A DNA stretch of 5,946 nucleotides from Burkholderiaceae bacterium (lineage in GTDB: Bacteria; Pseudomonadota; Gammaproteobacteria; Burkholderiales; Burkholderiaceae_C): contig JAIRRE010000055.1 in assembly GCA_031256125.1 (NCBI GenBank), positions 1 through 5,946 on the forward strand, read 5' to 3'. Each line of letters opens with the position of its first letter. The stretch's first letter is position 1. Both the position numbers and the translations under genes were made by a program. The notes beneath the pieces were generated by a model. The model was not told the origin of the DNA and did not search any database. It worked only from the letters and a program-made list of their open reading frames with translations. Positions 1 to 4,932 of this stretch are shown one piece after another.

Positions 1-405
1 GAAGGCGATGCCAAGCGGCGCGGGCGATATGGCGCCAAAAGCGCTTCAACCGCTCCCAAATTAGGAGCAGCAGGAACGGCGTCTGCTGCCCCTGCCAAGA
101 CATCGGCCAGGGCCACCGCCAAAACAGCCAGCAAGACGGCAGCCCGCAAGACCGCCGCTGCCAAAACCCCGCGCGCGGGCAGCCTGATGCCCAGCCCGCA
201 ACTCGCCGCCATCATTGGCCCCGGCCCCTTTGGCCGCGGCGAGGTCATGAAAAAACTCTGGGACTACATCAAGGCCAACAGCCTGCAAGACCCCAAGGAC
301 AAGCGCACCATCGTTGCCGACGCCAAGCTGCGCCCGCTGTTGGGAGCGGACAGCGTGGGCATGTTCAAGCTCGCAGGGATTGCAGGGCGGCATCTGCAAG
401 GATGA
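1..405 (+). CDS. SWIB/MDM2 domain protein with Lys/Ala-rich tail (5' partial)
   Basis: The frame is open from base 1 and ends with TGA at 403-405, giving 134 visible residues; no in-frame start is seen before residue 63, so the true start lies upstream of the window. Residues about 31-56 form a low-complexity tract of Ala, Lys, Thr and Ser resembling histone H1-like tails, which suggests nucleic-acid contact. Residues about 63-133 match the bacterial SWIB domain: PSPQLAAIIG, then a helix EVMKKLWDYIKANSLQDP, KDKRTIVADAKLRPLLG and the closing MFKLAGIAGRHL. SWIB domains are helical protein-interaction modules related to the p53-binding domain of MDM2. In bacteria they occur fused to topoisomerase I in chlamydiae and as small stand-alone proteins in Burkholderiales; the role of the small proteins is not settled. 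It converges on the carboxylase gene and is not part of that operon. The Met at 187 is a poor start because it would remove the basic tail. Family call is firm; function is unknown. Confidence 0.85.
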   Translation, partial: EGDAKRRGRYGAKSASTAPKLGAAGTASAAPAKTSARATAKTASKTAARKTAAAKTPRAGSLMPSPQLAAIIGPGPFGRGEVMKKLWDYIKANSLQDPKDKRTIVADAKLRPLLGADSVGMFKLAGIAGRHLQG

Positions 406-432
406 ACGCAAGCCAGCACCGACGCACGATAA

Positions 433-445
433 AGCGCCCGGCGCT
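433..445 (-). terminator. Weak candidate terminator hairpin between convergent genes
   Basis: AGCGC and GCGCT form a 5-bp stem around a 3-base loop. Read on the minus strand the stem is followed by TTTATC, so it could end the carboxylase operon transcript about 100 nt after the stop. The stem is short and the T-run poor, and no better hairpin with a T-tract was found in the 142-bp gap. Confidence 0.22.
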
Positions 446-487
446 GGACATTGGCCGGGTGAAGTTTGGGCGTAATTGAGAGCGGCC

Positions 488-512
488 CTGAATAAGTCTC
501 TCACGGCTGGCG
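488..512 (+). repeat. Dispersed 25-bp repeat, left copy
   Basis: This 25-bp sequence begins CTGAATAAGTCTCTC and ends CGGCTGGCG. It matches the reverse complement of 4017-4041 at 22 of 25 positions, and all three differences are transitions. The two copies point toward each other and enclose the entire dehydrogenase-carboxylase operon with its upstream region. A third partial copy of the CTGAATAARTC core is at 4141-4152. It is probably the end of an insertion sequence or a small non-autonomous repeat; I cannot name the family. Confidence 0.6.
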
Positions 513-547
513 AAAACGTCTGACGCTTACTGGCCGGGGAGATTCTG

Positions 548-2617
548 TCAGCAGCCCTCCGTTCCGATTTCGATCAGCAACTGGCCGGGCGCCACCTGCG
601 CGCCCGCCTGGGTGAACAAGCCCGCTACCGTGCCGGCGCGCGGCGCAACAATGGCGTGTTCCATTTTCATGGCCTCGATGGTCAGCAGGGTCTGCCCCGC
701 CGACACGGCGACGCCCGGCGCAACGTGCAGCGCCGCTACCCGCCCATTCATCGGTGCGCTGACGCGGCCATGGCCCGCCGCACCGCCATCGCGCTCGGCC
801 TTGGCGTAGGTGGCGTCCCGCGCGGTGTATTCCGCGCCTTCGAGCACGAAGTGGCAAACACCGTCCGTCCAGGCGTAGTCGATAGGGCAGATGCGCTCGC
901 CGATGCGCAGCGTGACCCGGCCTGCGCCATCGTCTGATTCGATGCTGGCGGTGATGGCGTCCGCGCCCTCGGTCAGTTCCCAGCGCCCGGCACAGTCCCC
1001 AGCGGCCAGCGTCCGGGCGCGCATTTCCAAGGCTTGCCCGTCCAGCGTGGCACGGATCAGGCGCGGGTACGGGTAGCTGCTCGACCAGCCTTGCAGTTCG
1101 ACCGGGTAGCGGTGTTCACCAGCTTGGCCGTGCAGATGCGCCAACAGCGCGATGGCGGCGTAGCGCGTCAGCGCGTCCGGCTGCGTTGCCTGCCGCACCG
1201 GCGCCGGAAAGTGCTGTTCGATGAAGGCGGTAGTGGCCTGCCCGGCGGCAAACGCCGGATGGGTGACGCACTGGCGCAGAAAGCGGCGGTTGCTGGTAAT
1301 GCCCAGCAGCAAACAATCGTCCAGCGCGCGCGCCAGCCGCCGCCGCGCGTCGTCGCGGTTGGCGCCGTGGGCGACGATTTTGGCCAGCATCGAATCGTAG
1401 TAAGGCGAAATGACCAGGTCATCGGCCAGCGCATGATCGGTGCGCGCATCGCGCGGCGCACGCCACCGCGCCACCGTGCCGCTCTGGGGCAGAAAGTTCT
1501 GGCTGGGGTCTTCGGCGCACAGGCGCGCTTCGATGGCGTGGCCGCCGATGATTCGCCGCGCGTCGATTTCGGCCTGCGACAGTGGCAGCGCTTCACCCAG
1601 CGCCACGCGCAACTGCCATTCGACCAGATCGACGCCGATCACCGCCTCGGTAACCGCGTGCTCGACCTGCAAGCGGGTGTTCATCTCCATGAAATAAAAG
1701 CGCCCCTGACCATCGAGCAGGAATTCCAGCGTGCCCGCGCCCACATAGCCAATGGCGCGCGCGGCGGCGACCGAGACTTCGCCCATGCGCGCGCGCAACT
1801 CGGGCGAGACGGCGGGCGAGGGCGATTCCTCAATCAGCTTCTGGTGACGGCGTTGCACCGAACAGTCGCGCTCGCCCAAATGAACCACGTTGCCGTGCGC
1901 GTCGGCAAACACCTGGATTTCGATGTGGCGCGGCTCCAGGATGGCTTTTTCCAGAATCAGCTCGCCCGACGAAAACGCATGTTCGGCTTCCGAGCGCGCC
2001 GATTGCAAGGCGGCGGCAAAGTCTTCGGCGCGATCCACGCGGCGCATCCCGCGCCCGCCGCCGCCCGCCGCCGCCTTAATCATGACGGGGTAACCAATGC
2101 GCGCGGCTTCCTGCGCCATGCGTTCGCCCGACAGATCAGCATCCCCGCCTTCCCCGGCCTGATAACCGGGCACGCACGGCACGCCCGCAGCCTGCATCGG
2201 ACGTTTGGCGCCCGCCTTGTTGCCCATCTCCCGGATGGCTGCGGCGGGCGGCCCGATGAAGGTCAGACCGGCATCAACGCATGCTTGCGCGAAGGCGTCG
2301 TTTTCGGCCAGGAACCCATAGCCCGGATGCACCGCGCCTGCGCCGCTGGCACGCGCTGCTGCCAGCAGGGCGTCGATGTTCAGATAAGACTCGGCCGGTA
2401 GCGCACCGCCAATCGGCAGCGCCAGGTCGGCGGCGCGAACGTGCGGCGCACCGCGGTCGGCCTCGGAATACACGGCGATCACGCGCAGCCCCATACGCCG
2501 TGCGGTGCGCATAATGCGCAACGCAATTTCGCCACGGTTGGCGATCAGCACCGAATCGAATGACAGGCTCAATGGATGGCCCGGTTGTGCGCGCTGCATG
2601 GCATGATTCCTTATCAT
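548..2617 (-). CDS. Acyl-CoA carboxylase alpha subunit (biotin carboxylase + biotin carrier), MccA/AtuF type
   Basis: This 689-residue protein carboxylates its own biotin with ATP and bicarbonate; a separate carboxyltransferase then moves the carboxyl group to an acyl-CoA. The biotin carboxylase part spans about residues 19-470: it opens VLIANRGEIALR, has the Gly-rich ATP loop KAAAGGGGRGMR (181-192), GERDCSVQRRHQK (248-260), EMNTRLQVEH (311-320) and EARLCAEDP (363-371). Residues K260, E311, N313, R315, E319 and R365 correspond to active-site residues of E. coli AccC. A less conserved middle domain follows (about 480-610), then a biotinyl domain (about 620-686) with EAMKMEH; K651 is the biotinylated lysine. 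Length fits methylcrotonyl- and geranyl-CoA carboxylase alpha subunits (about 660-690). The 2617 start overlaps the stop of the dehydrogenase gene as ATGA, implying coupled translation. Met7 at 2599 has the better Shine-Dalgarno and may be the real start. Position 321 is Ala where QVEHPVTE is usual. Substrate cannot be read from this subunit alone, and no beta-subunit gene is visible. Confidence 0.92.
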   Translation of the reverse strand: MIRNHAMQRAQPGHPLSLSFDSVLIANRGEIALRIMRTARRMGLRVIAVYSEADRGAPHVRAADLALPIGGALPAESYLNIDALLAAARASGAGAVHPGYGFLAENDAFAQACVDAGLTFIGPPAAAIREMGNKAGAKRPMQAAGVPCVPGYQAGEGGDADLSGERMAQEAARIGYPVMIKAAAGGGGRGMRRVDRAEDFAAALQSARSEAEHAFSSGELILEKAILEPRHIEIQVFADAHGNVVHLGERDCSVQRRHQKLIEESPSPAVSPELRARMGEVSVAAARAIGYVGAGTLEFLLDGQGRFYFMEMNTRLQVEHAVTEAVIGVDLVEWQLRVALGEALPLSQAEIDARRIIGGHAIEARLCAEDPSQNFLPQSGTVARWRAPRDARTDHALADDLVISPYYDSMLAKIVAHGANRDDARRRLARALDDCLLLGITSNRRFLRQCVTHPAFAAGQATTAFIEQHFPAPVRQATQPDALTRYAAIALLAHLHGQAGEHRYPVELQGWSSSYPYPRLIRATLDGQALEMRARTLAAGDCAGRWELTEGADAITASIESDDGAGRVTLRIGERICPIDYAWTDGVCHFVLEGAEYTARDATYAKAERDGGAAGHGRVSAPMNGRVAALHVAPGVAVSAGQTLLTIEAMKMEHAIVAPRAGTVAGLFTQAGAQVAPGQLLIEIGTEGC
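2607..2612 (-). promoter_or_regulatory. Shine-Dalgarno favouring Met7 of the carboxylase
   Basis: On the minus strand AAGGAA lies 7 nt before the ATG at 2599-2597 (Met7). The ATG at 2617 has only CAGGC directly before it. A ribosome finishing the dehydrogenase gene at the TGA (2616-2614) would be well placed to restart at either ATG. The shorter form would lose only the six residues MIRNHA and no domain. Confidence 0.5.
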
Positions 2618-3771
2618 GCCTGACGGCGCGGCAGCGTCTTCATGTGTTTGCAGATGATGGAGAGCATCACCTCGTCAGCGCCGCCGCCGATGGACGTGAG
2701 GCGCCCGTCGCGGTAAAAGCGTGAAACCCGGTTTTCCCAGGTAAAGCCCATGCCGCCCCAGAATTGCAAACAGGTGTCGGGCACGATGCGCGAGAGTCGC
2801 CCGGTCTTGAGCTTGGCCATCGAAGCCAGTGCCGTCACGTCCTGCCCGCTGATGTAAAGCTCGCAGGCCCGATAGGTCAGCGCGCGCAGCGCCTCCACTT
2901 CGGTTTTGAGTTCGGCCAGCTTGAAATGCACCCACTGGTTGTCCAGCAGGCTGGCGCCAAACAATTTGCGCTCGCGGGCGTATTCGATGGTGGCGTCGAT
3001 GCACTCGTCCATCGCGCGCAGGTTCCCGGCGGCAGCCCACAGGCGCTCTTCCTGGAATTGCAGCATCTGGTAGGTAAAGCCCTGCCCTTCCTCACCGATG
3101 CGGTTGCGCTGGGGCACCCGCACGTCGTCGAAGTGAATCAGCCCGGTGTCAGAGGCGTTCATGCCGATTTTGCGGATCTTGCGCTCCACCGAAATGCCCT
3201 TGGCGTCCATTGGCACGACGATCAGCGACTTGTTGCGGTGTACCGCGCCCTCAGAAGTATTGGCCAGCAGGCACATCCAGTCCGCTTGCAGGCTGTTGGT
3301 AATCCACATCTTGCTGCCGTTGATGACGTAGTCGCCGCCATCCTTGCGCGCCGTGGTTTTAACGGAAGCCACGTCCGACCCGGCGCCCGGCTCCGAAACG
3401 CCGATGCAGGCCACCGCCTCGCCGCTGATCGCGGGCGCGAGGAACTGCGCGCGCAATTCGTCGGAGCCAAAACGCGCCAGCGCCGGCGTGGCCATGTCGG
3501 TCTGCACGCCGATGGCCATCGGCACCGCGCCGCAGCGGATGTGGCCCAGCGTCTCGGCCATCGCTACCGAATAGGAATAGTCCAACCCCAAGCCGCCGAA
3601 CGCGACCGGCTTGGAAATACCCAGAAAGCCTAGCGCGCCCATCTTTCTAAATAATTCCTTGGCGGGAAAGATTTCGGCGGCTTCCCATTCATCGACGTGC
3701 GGGTTGATGTCGCTATCGATAAAACGTTCCAGATTTCGTTGCAATTCCTGGTGTTCGTGGGTCCATTGCAT
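2614..3771 (-). CDS. Acyl-CoA dehydrogenase, AtuD (citronellyl-CoA)/isovaleryl-CoA type
   Basis: This 385-residue FAD enzyme introduces the alpha-beta double bond into an acyl-CoA and passes electrons to ETF; it is full length for the family. The N-terminal helical domain (about 1-115) contains KELFRKMGALGFLGI and FGGLGLDYSYSVAMAETLG. The beta domain carries family signature 1, GVSEPGAGSDVAS (124-136), and KMWITN. The C-terminal helical domain has RKLFG and QFWGGMGFTWEN (336-347). The YEGT motif that supplies the catalytic Glu in MCAD-type enzymes reads GGGA (362-365), so that Glu is missing. QFQEERLWAAAG (238-249) places E242 where isovaleryl-CoA and long-chain dehydrogenases keep their base. 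By recall the sequence resembles Pseudomonas AtuD most closely, for example VPMAIGVQTDM and TPALARFGSDELR; substrate remains inference. It is the first gene of the operon, overlapping the carboxylase by 4 nt. The start is the only ATG before the conserved N-terminus, with an in-frame TAA three codons upstream. Confidence 0.93.
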   Translation of the reverse strand: MQWTHEHQELQRNLERFIDSDINPHVDEWEAAEIFPAKELFRKMGALGFLGISKPVAFGGLGLDYSYSVAMAETLGHIRCGAVPMAIGVQTDMATPALARFGSDELRAQFLAPAISGEAVACIGVSEPGAGSDVASVKTTARKDGGDYVINGSKMWITNSLQADWMCLLANTSEGAVHRNKSLIVVPMDAKGISVERKIRKIGMNASDTGLIHFDDVRVPQRNRIGEEGQGFTYQMLQFQEERLWAAAGNLRAMDECIDATIEYARERKLFGASLLDNQWVHFKLAELKTEVEALRALTYRACELYISGQDVTALASMAKLKTGRLSRIVPDTCLQFWGGMGFTWENRVSRFYRDGRLTSIGGGADEVMLSIICKHMKTLPRRQA

Positions 3772-3788
3772 GGTGTCTTATATGGATG

Positions 3789-3794
3789 CCTCCT
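3789..3794 (-). promoter_or_regulatory. Strong Shine-Dalgarno at unusual distance from the dehydrogenase start
   Basis: The minus strand reads AGGAGG, but 17 nt separate it from the ATG at 3771; 5-9 nt is normal. No ATG, GTG or TTG sits at the usual spacing, and an in-frame TAA rules out an upstream start. A weaker TAAGA lies nearer the ATG. The dehydrogenase could therefore be translated less efficiently than the SD suggests. Confidence 0.5.
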
Positions 3795-3807
3795 GGCAAA
3801 TAAGGAA

Positions 3808-3859
3808 CAAACAAGCAATATGTTATTAATCACTTGTTTCGCATCGCTGTGCTTGTTTG
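3808..3859 (-). promoter_or_regulatory. Candidate operator: three AAACAAG half-sites upstream of the operon
   Basis: CAAACAAGCA (3808-3817) and TGCTTGTTTG (3850-3859) form a perfect 10-bp inverted repeat. A third half-site, CTTGTTT, lies between them at 3833-3839. It pairs with AAACAAG (3809-3815) across 17 nt and lies 19 nt from the outer CTTGTTT (3852-3858) as a direct repeat. The cluster sits 37-88 nt upstream of the dehydrogenase start, where a repressor of a catabolic operon would bind; TetR-family AtuR and MerR-family LiuR control comparable operons. No regulator gene is in the window, and I could not assign -10/-35 boxes with confidence on this strand. The arms could instead form an RNA hairpin if the region is transcribed. 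Confidence 0.4.
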
Positions 3860-4016
3860 CTGCCTGATTGCCTTTAAAGGTTAGCCATATCCTTTCTTTA
3901 CAGTTGGGGATTGTGATTTTTGGCTGCCGCCATTTCAGCCAAGCGCAAAACGCAGCGACACCCGCAGGTATCGCGCCGCATTTGCAACGAAGCAAGAAAC
4001 GCCCAAAACCAGGATG
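3860..4016. other. Non-coding stretch upstream of the operon
   Basis: I see no convincing gene here. It contains the 10-bp palindrome CCTTTAAAGG at 3871-3880 and then GC-rich DNA leading into the dispersed repeat. Open frames on both strands (for example minus 3995-3630, plus 3868-4107) run through the operator region or repeats and show no family motif. Confidence 0.4.
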
Positions 4017-4041
4017 CGCCAGCCGCGAGGGACTTGTTCAG
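4017..4041 (-). repeat. Dispersed 25-bp repeat, right copy (inverted)
   Basis: On the minus strand it begins CTGAACAAGTCCCTC and ends CGGCTGGCG, matching 488-512 at 22 of 25 bases in the opposite orientation. It overlaps the left terminal inverted repeat of the small element at 4030-4152, so the conserved block extends beyond that element's apparent end. This suggests the repeat is part of a larger decayed mobile element. Confidence 0.6.
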
Positions 4042-4152
4042 CGTTGCCCTAATCCTTATACAGCTGCTCGACAAACAAGGCCCGATGGGAAAGATACCAC
4101 TGTTTGATCGTTCGCGCCAGCGTTTTGCTCTTGGGCAACGCTGAATAAATCC
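4030..4152. mobile_element. 123-bp MITE-like unit with 20-bp terminal inverted repeats
   Basis: The left end, GGACTTGTTCAGCGTTGCCC (4030-4049), and the reverse complement of 4133-4152 agree at 18 of 20 positions, including 13 consecutive bases. Such ends are typical of insertion sequences and their internally deleted derivatives. On the minus strand an open frame ends in TAG just inside the left repeat (4051-4049) with the residues HRALFVEQLYKD; ending at the terminal repeat is typical of a transposase, so the unit may be the two ends of an IS joined by deletion. No target-site duplication is evident at the borders. The alternative is a long stem-loop of another origin, for example a bidirectional transcription stop. 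Confidence 0.45.
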
Positions 4153-4309
4153 GCGCCAGTTGCCACGCCTGAATCCGGGTTGAGATGCAAGGCGCAAAGC
4201 GTTGTCCCATCATGGCGATGGCTGTCGTGGCCGCAACCAGCCCCACGCTCGGTATTTGGGCCATGCGCAGCATGTCTGCATCGACGCGCAAACGCTGGAG
4301 TCTATGCAT
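4153..4309 (-). pseudogene. Decayed fragment resembling IS110-family transposase C-terminus
   Basis: Read on the minus strand from 4309, the translation contains RVDADMLRMAQIPSVG followed by LVAATTAIAMMG. This resembles the conserved IPGVGPxTAT...A..G helix-hairpin-helix-like motif in the C-terminal (Transposase_20) domain of IS110-type transposases, with the usual IPGVG reading IPSVG. Downstream similarity fades; a QAW triplet falls where AAW is expected. The frame has TGA just before the first Met, lacks the N-terminal DEDD catalytic domain, and is interrupted at 4152 by the small inverted-repeat element. It is therefore a relic, not a working gene. The match is from a short motif by eye and could be chance. 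Confidence 0.4.
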
Positions 4310-4609
4310 TTGTCAAGGATGCAACACCTATGGAAGAAAAGACAGGCGCCAGCGCTACCCCCTGATTTTTCCCTCTTTCGCAGGCCGGCCAAGTCAGACG
4401 GGCTTGGAACTGGACTTTTGTTTTGAGAACACGGGCATCCCAGGTCGTCCCAGCTTTGGGCTTGTTCTGGGAACGATGTTGCACCGCCGCTCGCGTATCG
4501 GACAACGTGGCGCGGGCGTGTAGGAAACAGCCATTGCGCCCAGTCCAACAACACGGTACGAACGTCCGATCCAACATGAATCGGCCCGCCAGCGGCAAGA
4601 AGCGTTACC
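4310..4609. other. Stretch with no recognisable gene
   Basis: Several overlapping frames of about 100-115 codons exist on both strands (for example minus 4554-4210 and plus 4185-4523). None shows a family motif, and their composition is unlike that of the real genes nearby. TCCCAG/CTGGGA arms around 4438-4475 can form small hairpins without a T-run. It may be more of the IS debris on its left. Confidence 0.4.
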
Positions 4610-4773
4610 GGTTCACATATCGAGCAGTATTAAAACTAGCACTAACACACAAACAACAACAGTTTCTAATTGTTTCCATCAAACACAAATTCTCTCTGGA
4701 GTGGCGTGGAATATCTCAAGCATCTTAAATTCTAAATGTTTCTATTTATTTCAGATGTAACAATAAAAAATTT

Positions 4774-4809
4774 ACACAATCATTAATTGTTTTGTCACAT
4801 AGATTGTGT
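4774..4809 (+). promoter_or_regulatory. Dyad overlapping the adhesin promoter
   Basis: ACACAATC (4774-4781) and GATTGTGT (4802-4809) form a perfect 8-bp inverted repeat with a 20-nt spacer. The arms flank the -35 box, so a protein binding both would affect promoter use. A smaller dyad, ACAAT/ATTGT (4776-4780, 4786-4790), is nested inside. In DNA this AT-rich some dyads occur by chance. Confidence 0.35.
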
Positions 4810-4820
4810 TAAAGTATTTT
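4792..4820 (+). promoter_or_regulatory. Sigma70-type promoter of the adhesin gene
   Basis: TTGTCA (4792-4797, 5 of 6 to TTGACA) is followed after exactly 17 nt by TATTTT (4815-4820, 4 of 6 to TATAAT). Transcription would begin near 4827, giving a leader of roughly 105 nt before the ATG at 4933. Confidence 0.5.
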
Positions 4821-4862
4821 TCAAGCCTCAATGACAGGTGCATACGTACTCGCCAATTCGTG

Positions 4863-4913
4863 ACCGATACGATGGTGTGCTCGTAGTAAACGTGAGTTTC
4901 TTTCATTATCGGT
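4863..4913 (+). promoter_or_regulatory. Possible structured 5' leader of the adhesin mRNA
   Basis: ACCGATA (4863-4869) and TATCGGT (4907-4913) make a perfect 7-bp outer stem. Inside it CGA (4870-4872) can pair with TCG (4881-4883). The stem ends 7 nt before the GGAG ribosome site. It matches no riboswitch class I know; in particular I do not see the conserved core of a cyclic di-GMP-I riboswitch. Confidence 0.25.
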
Positions 4914-4920
4914 TTATCCT

Positions 4921-4924
4921 GGAG
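4921..4924 (+). promoter_or_regulatory. Ribosome binding site of the adhesin gene
   Basis: GGAG lies 8 nt before the ATG at 4933. It fixes the start directly ahead of the conserved prefix domain. Confidence 0.6.
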
Positions 4925-4932
4925 CAAATCAA

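Larger units (their letters stand above)
4610..4932 (+). promoter_or_regulatory. AT-rich upstream region of the adhesin gene
   Basis: The base composition shifts sharply from GC-rich to AT-rich from about 4610 to 4820, then back in the leader. Short A/T tracts and a repeated TAATTGTTT (near 4668 and 4785) occur here. AT-rich upstream DNA is typical of surface-structure genes bound by H-NS-like proteins; that is inference. The promoter, dyad, leader hairpin and ribosome site are listed separately. Confidence 0.45.

Noticed and set aside
187..405. Short SWIB gene starting at the ATG at 187
   Set aside because: The frame stays open to base 1 with a basic tail typical of the family, so the gene is better read as truncated by the window edge.
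61..504. 147-codon open frame on the minus strand across the SWIB gene
   Set aside because: It overlaps a conserved SWIB domain on the opposite strand and shows no motif.
1034..2401. 455-codon open frame on the plus strand opposite the carboxylase
   Set aside because: It lies wholly within a clearly conserved gene on the other strand. Its Arg/Ala/Gly/His-rich translation has no family motif and is what antisense of GC-rich coding DNA yields.
2764..3633. 289-codon open frame on the plus strand opposite the dehydrogenase
   Set aside because: It is antisense to a complete conserved acyl-CoA dehydrogenase and has no recognisable motif.
4438..4475. TCCCAG/CTGGGA hairpin as a terminator
   Set aside because: No gene ends nearby and no T-run follows on either strand.
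4210..4554. 114-codon minus-strand frame and overlapping plus-strand frames in the gap
   Set aside because: They overlap each other in several frames, lack motifs and ribosome sites, and sit in IS debris.
4821..4932. Cyclic di-GMP riboswitch before the adhesin
   Set aside because: The expected conserved core and two-helix arrangement of the GEMM class are not visible; only a 7-bp outer stem and a weak inner hairpin are present.
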